NCBI GenBank assembly: GCA_031549185.1
Contig: JAVBQG010000027.1
Location: 1-55,747, forward strand
Reading direction: 5' to 3'
Origin: JAVBQG01 sp031549185
Lineage (GTDB): Bacteria; Synergistota; Synergistia; Synergistales; Synergistaceae
Length of the DNA stretch: 55,747 nt
Shown in pieces: positions 1 to 7,813 of the stretch. The notes beneath the pieces were generated by a model, which saw only the letters and a program-made list of their open reading frames with translations, was not told the DNA's origin and did not search any database. A program made the translations under genes and the position numbers. The stretch's first letter is position 1. Each line of letters begins with the position of its first letter.

Positions 1-30
1 AATCGAGAGTCTCGGTGTATCGTTCTTCAT
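1..30 (-). CDS. 5' end of an unidentified gene running off the window
   Basis: Only ten codons are visible, reading leftwards from an ATG at 30. A strong Shine-Dalgarno sequence (GGAGGG on the minus strand) sits seven bases upstream, so the start looks real. The visible peptide MKNDTPRLSI is too short to identify. The gene would be divergent from the LysR regulator. Confidence 0.35.
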   Translation of the reverse strand, partial: MKNDTPRLSI

Positions 31-305
31 GGCGTATCCCTCCAAATGTTGGTTGCGAACCCGCTAGGTCCTTCCAACAAGGATACGCCATTTTTCTATC
101 CCTGGCTCTTTTCATACACCAGATTTGATGTTAACTCAGGACGCATACCTTTTGGCTCGTTTCGCTCAATCCCGTCATCTAGCGCCTGCCCTTTACAACC
201 CTATCTTGAAAATTGATCAGAAAGAGATATGATTATTGCACTACTCAGGTGCTTGGAATAAACTCGAAGACAACCGACGCAACGGAAGAAGGATCGTGCC
301 AGACA
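31..305. promoter_or_regulatory. Divergent intergenic region upstream of the LysR gene
   Basis: This 275-base stretch separates the partial leftward gene from the LysR gene and holds no convincing ORF. It contains an inverted repeat, GGCGTATCC at 31-39 and GGATACGCC at 81-89, which could be an operator or an RNA hairpin in the leader of the leftward gene. LysR regulators commonly bind such divergent regions, but no clear LysR box was identified. Confidence 0.35.
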
Positions 306-1202
306 ATGGACATAAGGAACATCCGCTATTTTCTCGCCGTGGCAGAAGAAAAGAGCGTTTCCGCGGCAGCAAAAAAACTCCATATTTCTCAACCGCCTCT
401 CAGTCGCCAGATCAAAGACCTGGAGGAAGAGTTGGGTGTCTCGTTGTTCAATCGCGAAATTTCAGGTTTGACTCTCACCGAAGCGGGCGTTTTGCTCAAA
501 GGGCGGGGGGAGGAATTACTGGCCGTCTACGAGGGAACTTTGCGCGAGATGCAAGAATTTGCGGCTGCGGGCCGAAATCGCATCGTATTCGGTGCCGCGT
601 GCGGGGCCAATGTTCTGGTTGTACCGATCTATGAACGGCTCTTCCGTCAGAAGTTCGAGCGCGCCGAGATAACGAGCGTCAGCGGCACCGTCGAGGAAAT
701 CACGGCAAAAGTCATGAGAGAAGAGGTCGATATCGGCTTCGTCCGCTTACCCTTCGAACGCATGGATTTATTCGACATCGTCAAGTTGAACGACAACGAG
801 AGGTGGCTTGCGCTGACTGCCCCTCACTACCCTTCCGCCGACGACTGGCAGGACGACGTATCTATTTCGCAGCTCATAGACAAACCGCTGATTCTACCCG
901 CAAGGCAATCTCTGTATATGCCTCTGCTGGACGAGATGAAACCGCTGGAAGAAAACCCGCAGGTGCTCTGCTATTATTTCGAGATGGACAATGCCGTGTT
1001 GTTGGCGCAACACAGACTCGGCATCGCCATTGTCCCCGAGAGCATATTGAGAATCGTGCCCGAGGGAGAGTATATCGCTCGCAGGATCAGAGACCTCAAA
1101 CTGGAAACCTGCTATGCGGCAATCAAGAAAAAAGGAGAACACTCTTCGGAAGCGGTACGAAAATTCTGGCCCTCCTTCCAACACCACAAACTCGGATTTT
1201 AA
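306..1202 (+). CDS. LysR-family transcriptional regulator
   Basis: The 298-residue protein opens with a LysR winged helix-turn-helix (about residues 1-60; the recognition segment reads SAAAKKLHISQPPLSRQIKDL) and continues into a type-2 periplasmic-binding-like effector domain. Length is typical of the family. The ORF is open back to 213, but the LysR domain begins at the ATG at 306, with an AAGGA-like site upstream. It lies directly before the enolase-superfamily and Mo-hydroxylase genes on the same strand, so it is the obvious candidate regulator of that cluster. The effector is unknown. Confidence 0.9.
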   Translation: MDIRNIRYFLAVAEEKSVSAAAKKLHISQPPLSRQIKDLEEELGVSLFNREISGLTLTEAGVLLKGRGEELLAVYEGTLREMQEFAAAGRNRIVFGAACGANVLVVPIYERLFRQKFERAEITSVSGTVEEITAKVMREEVDIGFVRLPFERMDLFDIVKLNDNERWLALTAPHYPSADDWQDDVSISQLIDKPLILPARQSLYMPLLDEMKPLEENPQVLCYYFEMDNAVLLAQHRLGIAIVPESILRIVPEGEYIARRIRDLKLETCYAAIKKKGEHSSEAVRKFWPSFQHHKLGF

Positions 1203-1206
1203 AACG

Positions 1207-1230
1207 AACCCCCGGCGGCGCCGGAGGTTT
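1207..1230 (+). terminator. Hairpin after the LysR gene
   Basis: A near-perfect inverted repeat, AACCCCCGGC paired with GCCGGAGGTT, lies five bases after the LysR stop. It is followed by TGTCGTTAT, a weak U-tract, so termination may be partial. Confidence 0.5.
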
Positions 1231-1251
1231 GTCGTTATCACAACCCAGCCT

Positions 1252-1273
1252 GATATACCCTTCGGATATACCC
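1252..1273 (+). promoter_or_regulatory. Direct repeat GATATACCC, possible operator
   Basis: Two exact copies of GATATACCC, at 1252-1260 and 1265-1273, are spaced 13 bases start to start between the LysR gene and the first catabolic gene. The position suits a regulator-binding site or part of the promoter. This is inference from spacing and position only. Confidence 0.35.
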
Positions 1274-1357
1274 ATGTTCTTTTTATGTATTCGACAAAGC
1301 TTCTTCGATGCAATACATTGGCGGCGAAGCGAAGAAAACAGGGGGGGTTACTTACAT

Positions 1358-2470
1358 ATGGCGAAAATCACCGGCATTGAAGTATATCCGTTGCTGGCAA
1401 AGTTCAAGGAACAGTTCAACTTCTCCGGCATCGCACGCGTCAGCTCGGACAACATCATCATCAAGGTCGCCACTGACGAAGGCGTGTATGGTTGGGGCGA
1501 GGCATGCCCGGTGCCGGGCATGTCGGGAGAGACAGCCGTCTCCATCTGTTCGGTCATCAGAGATTTCTTCACCCCGCTGCTGCTCGGAAAAGATCCCCTG
1601 TCGCTGGCAGTCATCACGACCGCGATCGAAAAATGCATCGGCGGCAACGTGGTAGCAAAGGCCGGCGTCAACATCGCCCTGTACGACCTGGCCGGCAAAC
1701 TGCTGAACGTGCCGGTCTACACCCTGCTGGGCGGCAAATACCGGGATGAGGTCGAGATCAACGGATCCGTAGGGATCGGAAGCGCCGACGAGATGCTGTG
1801 TACCTGCGAAAAGCAGATTGAAGAGACCGGGCTCCGCTATTTGAAGCTGTATTGCGGCAAGGAGGAGGTCGACAAGGACGTCCGAAAACTCAAAAAGATC
1901 ATTCGCGATCTGAATGGAAAGGCTCGCGTCTTCCTGGACGTCAATCAGCAGTGGACGCCCAAGGACGCGATCCGGGCCATTCGGGCGATGGAGGAAGAGA
2001 ACCTGCTCTACGTGGAGCAACCCACCCCCAAGTGGGATCAGGCGGGCATGCGCCTGGTGAAAGAGAGCGTCGCGACCCCCATCGCCGCGGACGAGGCCGT
2101 GTTTTCCCTGCAGGACATCTCCATCCTGAGTTTGAATCGAGCCGTCGACATCATCGCAATTTATGCCCTGAAACCGGGCGGCATCCTGCGAGGGCACGAC
2201 GCCATCACGCTCTCGGGGGCCATGGGGTTCGACTGTTTCATCGGCAGTTATCTGGAGCTGGGCGTGGCAACCGCTGCCGGCACGCACCTGGCCGCGAGCG
2301 TCCCCAACCTTCGATACCCCTGCTATATGTTCGGCCCCTTGAAGTATCAACAGGACGTTTTGAAGGAACCACTGCAGATTGCAGATGGAAAGATCCGAGT
2401 TCCAGACGGGCCAGGCCTGGGAGTGGAGGTAGATGAGGCGAAACTGCGCGTCATGGCAGCAGAACAATAG
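1358..2470 (+). CDS. Enolase-superfamily (mandelate racemase/muconate lactonizing) enzyme with altered KxK motif
   Basis: The 370-residue protein has the N-terminal capping domain (about 1-125) and a modified TIM barrel. The three metal ligands are visible as D194 (FLDVNQ), E220 (YVEQP) and D245 (AADEA), and the lysine on the opposite face is K272 (ALKPGG). The usual KxK on the second strand reads K163-L-Y165, so the catalytic lysine is replaced by tyrosine. The start is the ATG at 1358, after a G-rich ribosome site; the ORF is open far upstream (to 803) but that part overlaps the LysR gene. It is 11 bases from the Mo-hydroxylase gene and probably co-transcribed. A dehydratase, epimerase or cycloisomerase is possible; the substrate cannot be read. 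Confidence 0.88.
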   Translation: MAKITGIEVYPLLAKFKEQFNFSGIARVSSDNIIIKVATDEGVYGWGEACPVPGMSGETAVSICSVIRDFFTPLLLGKDPLSLAVITTAIEKCIGGNVVAKAGVNIALYDLAGKLLNVPVYTLLGGKYRDEVEINGSVGIGSADEMLCTCEKQIEETGLRYLKLYCGKEEVDKDVRKLKKIIRDLNGKARVFLDVNQQWTPKDAIRAIRAMEEENLLYVEQPTPKWDQAGMRLVKESVATPIAADEAVFSLQDISILSLNRAVDIIAIYALKPGGILRGHDAITLSGAMGFDCFIGSYLELGVATAAGTHLAASVPNLRYPCYMFGPLKYQQDVLKEPLQIADGKIRVPDGPGLGVEVDEAKLRVMAAEQ

Positions 2471-2481
2471 GGGGGGTTGAA

Positions 2482-4230
2482 ATGGAAAATGCAATCGCGC
2501 TGACCGTAAACGGCAAAAAAGTGCAGGCACCAGCGGACCCAAACAAAACACTGCTGGAATTTCTGCGCAAAGATTTGCGTCTGACCGGAACAAAAAACGG
2601 CTGCGGGCAGGGAGAGTGCGGCGTTTGCTCCGTACTGCTGGACGGGAAAAGCGTCAATTCCTGCATGGTATACCTGCCCGGCCTGGAGGGGGCGGACGTG
2701 GTTACGATCGAGGGGCTCGCGGACGGGGAGAAGCTGGATGTCGTACAACAGGCTTTCGTCGATCATGGAGCGATTCAATGCGGCTTCTGTACCCCCGGCG
2801 CAATCATCTCCGCAAAGGGATTGCTGATGGAAAACCCCTCGCCCAGCGATGCGGAAATTCGAGCCGCCCTGAGCGGAAACCTCTGCCGCTGCACCGGTTA
2901 TCAGAAAATTTTAGAGGCGGTGAAGGCGGCGGCGGGACAGGCGACAGAGGAACACCCCGATTTGACCGGCGGTTACGCAGTGATCGGGCGACGGGCCCCC
3001 AGGCGCGACGTGCGCGACAAAGCCATGGGTAAGACGCAGTATGCGGACGACATCGATTTCCCCGATATGCTGACGGCAAAAGCGCTGCGCAGCAAACATC
3101 CTCACGCCTTGATCAAAAAGCTGGACATATCGGCCGCCATGACGGCACCCGGCGTTGTAACTGTCCTGACGGCGGCGGACATACCGGGCCTGGGATATTA
3201 CGGCACAGGATTGAAAGACGAGCCGGTCATTGCCATCGATAAGGTGAGGTCTTGCGGCGACGTGGTCGCTGTCGTGGTGGCGGAGAATGAGCGGACGGCG
3301 GAAGAAGCCCTTCGGTTGATCAAAGTGGAGTACGATGTGCTGCCGGCGATCGGCACGGTCGAAGAGGCGCTGGCCGAGGGTGCACCGAAGATCCACGAAA
3401 ACGGCAACCTGCTGCAAGAATTTTTCATCAAGAAGGGCGATGTGGAAGAAGCTTTCGCACGGTGTGCCGTAACCGCGGAGGGAACTTTCAAGACGCAGAT
3501 GATCGAACACGCCTACATGGAGACGGAGTGCAGCGTCGCCTACTACGATCCCAAGACCGACATCTTGACGGTGTGCTCTCCCACACAGGAGGTCTACAGC
3601 GACAGAAGACAGGTCGCAGCTTCGCTCAACCTGCCCCAAAACAGGGTGCGCATCATCCAGACGGCGACGGGCGGCGCCTTCGGCGGCAAAATCGACATTT
3701 CTACAGAGATCATCGCGGCGCTCGCCGCCTATAAGACTCGCAGAACCGTAAAGTTTCGTTACGGCAGGGAAGAATCCATGATCTCCAGCACAAAGCGGCA
3801 CCCCTTCTCCATCACGATGAAGATGGGAGCGGACGCGGACGGAAAGATACTGGCGATGCAATCCATCGTGTACGTGGATAACGGCGCCTACGCTTCGATG
3901 GGACCGCGCATCGCGATCAAGAGCGCCCTGCTCTCGACAGGTCCGTATGAAATCCCAAACGTAGACCTCTGTTCCTACGTCGTCTACACCAACAATCCTC
4001 TTGGCGGCGCTATGCGCGGCTACGGCCAGCCACAGGCGGCCTTCGCCTACGAAAGCGTCGTCGAAATGCTGGCGGAAAAACTCGGCATCGATCCCTGGCA
4101 GATGCGCTATCAAAACGCCGTCACCCCCGGCTCCGTGATCGCAAACGGCCAGGTGCTGAGAACAGCCAACTTGAAAGAAGTCTTGACAAAAGCGAGGGAC
4201 TATCTGGAAAAACACCCCTTGGGTAAATGA
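2482..4230 (+). CDS. Mo-hydroxylase chain: [2Fe-2S] subunit fused to first Mo-cofactor domain
   Basis: This is a xanthine-dehydrogenase-family protein of 582 residues. Residues 1-80 form a plant-type ferredoxin domain (C41, C46, C49, C61) and about 85-155 the helical second cluster domain (C100, C103, C135, C137). From about 170 comes the a/b hammerhead and the first molybdopterin-binding domain, with the glycine-rich motif GGAFGGK and the arginine motif AMRGYGQPQ. The chain stops just before the second Mo domain, which is encoded by the next gene. D. gigas aldehyde oxidoreductase (MOP) has this order in one chain of about 907 residues. A G-rich ribosome site precedes the ATG. The substrate may be an aldehyde or N-heterocycle. 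Confidence 0.92.
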   Translation: MENAIALTVNGKKVQAPADPNKTLLEFLRKDLRLTGTKNGCGQGECGVCSVLLDGKSVNSCMVYLPGLEGADVVTIEGLADGEKLDVVQQAFVDHGAIQCGFCTPGAIISAKGLLMENPSPSDAEIRAALSGNLCRCTGYQKILEAVKAAAGQATEEHPDLTGGYAVIGRRAPRRDVRDKAMGKTQYADDIDFPDMLTAKALRSKHPHALIKKLDISAAMTAPGVVTVLTAADIPGLGYYGTGLKDEPVIAIDKVRSCGDVVAVVVAENERTAEEALRLIKVEYDVLPAIGTVEEALAEGAPKIHENGNLLQEFFIKKGDVEEAFARCAVTAEGTFKTQMIEHAYMETECSVAYYDPKTDILTVCSPTQEVYSDRRQVAASLNLPQNRVRIIQTATGGAFGGKIDISTEIIAALAAYKTRRTVKFRYGREESMISSTKRHPFSITMKMGADADGKILAMQSIVYVDNGAYASMGPRIAIKSALLSTGPYEIPNVDLCSYVVYTNNPLGGAMRGYGQPQAAFAYESVVEMLAEKLGIDPWQMRYQNAVTPGSVIANGQVLRTANLKEVLTKARDYLEKHPLGK

Positions 4231-4251
4231 GGCGCATGGAGGTGAAAGACA

Positions 4252-5238
4252 ATGCGAAAGAGAGGAACGGGCTACGGCAGTTTTATCTACTCGTTGGGGA
4301 TCGGCCTGGGCAGTAACGATACATCGACAGTCATCATCACGGTCAACGACGACGGTTCAATATCGCTTTTCACCGGCGCAGCCGACCTGGGGCAGGGCTC
4401 CGACGAAATCGTGGCTCTGGTGGCCGCCGAAGAACTGGGCGCCAGGCCGGAGGACATCGTCGTAATCTCTGCCGACAGCGGGATCACTCCCTTTTCGGGA
4501 TTAACCGCCGGTTCTCGCCAAACTATCGTGACCGGGCGGGCATCCTTGGAGGCGGCAAAAGACGTCAAAGCCTCGCTGCTGACGGCCGCGGCGGAGATGT
4601 TGGCGAGCGCGCCCGAAGAAATCACATTCAAAGAGAGCAAAGTTTACTTGAAGGGCGAATCGACAGCGCTCTCCTTTTCCGACGTCGGCAAATTCTGCTA
4701 CGATCACGCGAGAAAGTTTACCGGCATCGGAACCGCCAATTTCACCATGAATGCGATCGACATGAAAACCGGACAGGGCGATGTTTTTTACGATTTCGTC
4801 TATGGAACGCACGTGGCGGAGGTAGAGGTCGACACCGACACCGGCAAGGTGCGGGTGTTGCGCATTATCGCGGTTCACGACGTGGGAAAGGCCATTCACG
4901 CCGCCAGCCTTGAGGGCCAGCTCGAAGGCGGCGTCTGCATGGGCATAGGCTATGCCCTCGTCGAGGAAGTAATCGTAAAGGACGGCCGCGTCCTGACGCC
5001 TTCCTTTGCGGAATACCTGATTCCCACGACTGAAGATATACCGATTATCGAAACCGTGATCATCGAGAATCCGTCCGAATACGGCCCCTTCGGCGCGCGA
5101 GGCGCCTCCGAAGCGCCGACCGTTCCCGTGGCGCCCGCCATCTGCAACGCAATCTACGACGCGGTGGGCGTACGCCCCGCGGAGCTGCCCGTTACGGCGG
5201 AGAGAATGCGCGCTCTGCTCAAGGCAAAAGGTTACTGA
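4252..5238 (+). CDS. Mo-hydroxylase second molybdopterin domain as a separate subunit
   Basis: The 328-residue protein matches only the second Mo-cofactor domain of xanthine-dehydrogenase large subunits. It has the GQGSDE cofactor motif and a C-terminal GARGASEAP segment whose glutamate corresponds to the active-site base. It is in the same reading frame as the preceding gene, separated by 21 bases with two in-frame TGA codons. It has its own ribosome site, GGAGGTGA at 4238-4245, six bases before the ATG, so it looks like a genuine gene and not a frameshift fragment. The L/M split resembles NdhL/NdhM of Eubacterium barkeri nicotinate dehydrogenase. Confidence 0.9.
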   Translation: MRKRGTGYGSFIYSLGIGLGSNDTSTVIITVNDDGSISLFTGAADLGQGSDEIVALVAAEELGARPEDIVVISADSGITPFSGLTAGSRQTIVTGRASLEAAKDVKASLLTAAAEMLASAPEEITFKESKVYLKGESTALSFSDVGKFCYDHARKFTGIGTANFTMNAIDMKTGQGDVFYDFVYGTHVAEVEVDTDTGKVRVLRIIAVHDVGKAIHAASLEGQLEGGVCMGIGYALVEEVIVKDGRVLTPSFAEYLIPTTEDIPIIETVIIENPSEYGPFGARGASEAPTVPVAPAICNAIYDAVGVRPAELPVTAERMRALLKAKGY

Positions 5239-5256
5239 GGCAAGGAGGGGAGGAGC

Positions 5257-6111
5257 ATGCTGAAGGGTTACTTCAAACCCGCAACGCTGGACGAGGCCAG
5301 GCAAGCGCTGGCGCGTCATCCGGGAGAAGCCACGATCGTGGCAGGCGCCACCGACGTCTATCTGGACTTGAAGCATGGACGCAAAACGGCGGCCTATCTG
5401 GTCGACGTTCGAGGCATCCCGGAGCTGAGAGGCATCTACGAAGAGAGAGACAAGCTGTTCATCGGCGCCGCGACGACTCATGCCGAACTCGCCGCGCATC
5501 CTGCGGTACGAAAGCATTTTGCGGCCCTGGCCGCAGGCGCTTCGGCAGTCGGAAGCCCCCAGATACGCCAGGTAGGCACGGTGGGGGGCAATATCATCAA
5601 TGCCCAACCGGCGGCCGATACGGCGGTGCCTCTGTTCAGCTTCAAGGCGGAAGCCGTTTTTTTCGACGAAAAGGGCAACGAACACGTAAGACCCATCCGG
5701 GAATTGTATTCCGGGCCGGGTATCTCCAGCCTCGACAGCAGCAAGTGCATACTGAGAGGTTTTTATCTGCCGCGCGGTTATTTCACAGCTTCCGCTTTCA
5801 GCCGCTTCGCAAAGCGAAACGCGCTCTCTCTGCCCATACTGAACCTGGCGCTGGCAATTCGCCTGCAGGGCGACCTCGTCGAAGACGCCTGCCTGACGGC
5901 AGGTCCGGTAGCGCGCACCCCCTTGCGGATGACGGCAGCGGAGAACGCGCTGAAAGGGCAACGCCCCGACGAAGCATTGTTCGCCACAGCGGCGGAAGCG
6001 GCGGCAGAGGAAGCCGACCCTCGCGACTCCCTATTGCGCGGCTCGAAGGCTTATCGCAAGGATCTCCTGCAGACGCTGGTCGCTCGCATCTTGCGCGATT
6101 GTTGCGCCTGA
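5257..6111 (+). CDS. Mo-hydroxylase FAD-binding subunit
   Basis: The 284-residue protein belongs to the CoxM/XdhB medium-subunit family. The FAD pyrophosphate motifs are visible as AGATD (residues 30-34) and TVGGNIINAQPAAD (around 109-122), and a CO-dehydrogenase flavoprotein C-terminal domain follows. It would carry electrons from the 2Fe-2S clusters to an acceptor. The start is fixed by an AAGGAGG site just before the ATG. It lies 18 bases after the second Mo-domain gene and completes a three-gene hydroxylase. No XdhC/CoxF-type maturation gene is in the window. Confidence 0.92.
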   Translation: MLKGYFKPATLDEARQALARHPGEATIVAGATDVYLDLKHGRKTAAYLVDVRGIPELRGIYEERDKLFIGAATTHAELAAHPAVRKHFAALAAGASAVGSPQIRQVGTVGGNIINAQPAADTAVPLFSFKAEAVFFDEKGNEHVRPIRELYSGPGISSLDSSKCILRGFYLPRGYFTASAFSRFAKRNALSLPILNLALAIRLQGDLVEDACLTAGPVARTPLRMTAAENALKGQRPDEALFATAAEAAAEEADPRDSLLRGSKAYRKDLLQTLVARILRDCCA

Positions 6112-6221
6112 AACCGACGACCGTACGCACTGGCCTTGAACCTTGACGCTTTACCTTTAGGCCTTTGATTTCAATTTGGGCTGAAACCGAACAAACTTCA
6201 AAGTAGGAAGGAAGGATTCTC

Positions 6222-7709
6222 GTGTTCATTAAAATCTTTCTTTTACTTGCATACATCGTCATCATGATCGCAGTGGGGCTGAAACAAAAAGCAAACGCGA
6301 ACTCCGTCAGCAATTTTGTTCTGGGCGGACGCAGCATCAGCCCGTGGATGAGCGCTTTTTCCTACGGCACGACTTACTTCTCGGGCGTTATCTTCGTGGG
6401 AAACGCCGGCCAGTTCGGTTTCAGGTTCGGAATGGCCGGCCTCTGGATCGGCATCGGCTGCGCCGTCATCGGCACCATGCTGCCCTGGGTAGTCCTGGGA
6501 AGGCGTACACGCCTGATGAGCAACCACCTGCAGAGCATCACGATGCCCGATTTCTTCAACAGCAGATTTGAAAGCAGGGCGCTGAAGATCACCGCTTCTG
6601 CGATCATCTTCATTTTCCTCGTGCCCTACACGGCTTCCATTTACAGCGGCCTCTCCACGCTCTTTGAAATGGCTTTTCACGTGCCCTTCTGGGTCTGCGT
6701 GATTCTGATGGCAGCCTTGACCGGTATTTATGTCGTACTGGGGGGATATATGGCAACCGCCATCACAGACTTCATACAGGGCATCATCATGTTGTTCGGC
6801 ATCGTGACGGTGGTTGGCGCGGTGATCAGTCAGAACGGCGGGTTCCTGACCGCGCTCAACAACCTTTCTCAGACCCCGTCCCAAGTGCCCTTGACGAGCA
6901 GCATGCAGGGCGCTTACGCCAGCTTTTTCGGACCGGACCCCTTCAACCTGATGATGATCGTGATCCTCATCGGCTTCGGCACATGGGGGCTCCCTCAGAC
7001 GGTGCACAAATTCTACGTAATCAAAAGCAGCAAGGCGATCTTCACGGGAACCGTCGTCTCCACATTATTCGGTTTCGTCGTCGCCGGAGGTTGCTATCTG
7101 CTCGGCGGTTTCGCGCGCCTCTATGATTCACCTCTCATCTATCGGGCCGACGGGTCGGTGGCCTACGACAGCATCGTACCCACCATGATCAGTACGCTGG
7201 GTGACCCCATGATCGGACTGGTCATCGTATTGGTGCTGGCCGCGTCGATGTCAACCCTGGCCTCGCTTGTGATTTCCTCAAGTTCGACGCTGACGCTGGA
7301 TCTCATCGGCGAAACGATTGCAAAGGACATGACGGAGAAAGGGAAACTCTTCTGCATACGAGGTTTGATCATTGCCTTCGTCCTCTTTTCCGTGTTGCTC
7401 ACCGTCTGGCGCCCCACATTCATCTCCCAGCTGTTGAGCATCAGCTGGGGAGCGCTTGCGGGCTCCTTCATGGGACCCTTCTTCTACAGCCTTTTCTGGA
7501 AACGCACCACGGCAGCGTCCGTCTGGGCCAGCTTCGCCACGGGAGTCGGCATCACCGTCTCCAATCTGGTCTTCGGCTACATGTCGATCACCAACGCAGG
7601 CGCTACGGCGATGCTGGTCAGCTTCGCGGTCGTGCCCCTGGTGTCCATTCTGAGCAAAGCGCCGGATACCCAGCTGGTAGAGAGCATTTTTGCCTGTTAC
7701 GAGGAATAA
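6222..7709 (+). CDS. Sodium:solute symporter (SSS family)
   Basis: The 495-residue protein is very hydrophobic, with about 13 predicted membrane spans, and has the SSS-family N-terminus (FVLGGRSISPWMSAFSYG). It would import an organic solute, such as a carboxylate, amino acid or quaternary amine, driven by sodium. The GTG at 6222 is preceded by an AGGAAGGAAGG ribosome site. Lying between the Mo-hydroxylase and the flavoprotein genes, it probably brings in the substrate of that pathway. Confidence 0.92.
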   Translation: MFIKIFLLLAYIVIMIAVGLKQKANANSVSNFVLGGRSISPWMSAFSYGTTYFSGVIFVGNAGQFGFRFGMAGLWIGIGCAVIGTMLPWVVLGRRTRLMSNHLQSITMPDFFNSRFESRALKITASAIIFIFLVPYTASIYSGLSTLFEMAFHVPFWVCVILMAALTGIYVVLGGYMATAITDFIQGIIMLFGIVTVVGAVISQNGGFLTALNNLSQTPSQVPLTSSMQGAYASFFGPDPFNLMMIVILIGFGTWGLPQTVHKFYVIKSSKAIFTGTVVSTLFGFVVAGGCYLLGGFARLYDSPLIYRADGSVAYDSIVPTMISTLGDPMIGLVIVLVLAASMSTLASLVISSSSTLTLDLIGETIAKDMTEKGKLFCIRGLIIAFVLFSVLLTVWRPTFISQLLSISWGALAGSFMGPFFYSLFWKRTTAASVWASFATGVGITVSNLVFGYMSITNAGATAMLVSFAVVPLVSILSKAPDTQLVESIFACYEE

Positions 7710-7813
7710 AAAGAGCCGAGGACTAAGGCAGAAAGCCGAGTTTGAGTCGAGCGGGGGCCATTGCCAAGGCCCTCCGTTTATACGCCCGATACACACGATG
7801 GAGGTGCCCTCGT

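Noticed and set aside
31..89. Insertion-sequence terminal repeats at the window start
   Set aside because: The inverted repeat GGCGTATCC/GGATACGCC is short and close together, and no transposase is visible, so an operator or leader hairpin is simpler.
803..1357. Upstream part of the enolase-superfamily open frame
   Set aside because: It overlaps the LysR gene and its translation has no family match. The conserved protein begins at 1358 after a G-rich ribosome site.
2911..4215. A 434-codon minus-strand ORF opposite the Mo-hydroxylase
   Set aside because: It is a shadow of the plus-strand gene, whose FeS and Mo motifs are all in place.
4228..4251. Selenocysteine read-through of the TGA between the two Mo-domain genes
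   Set aside because: A second in-frame TGA follows five codons later and a strong ribosome site and ATG lie between. No conserved cysteine or selenocysteine is expected at this position, so re-initiation is far more likely.
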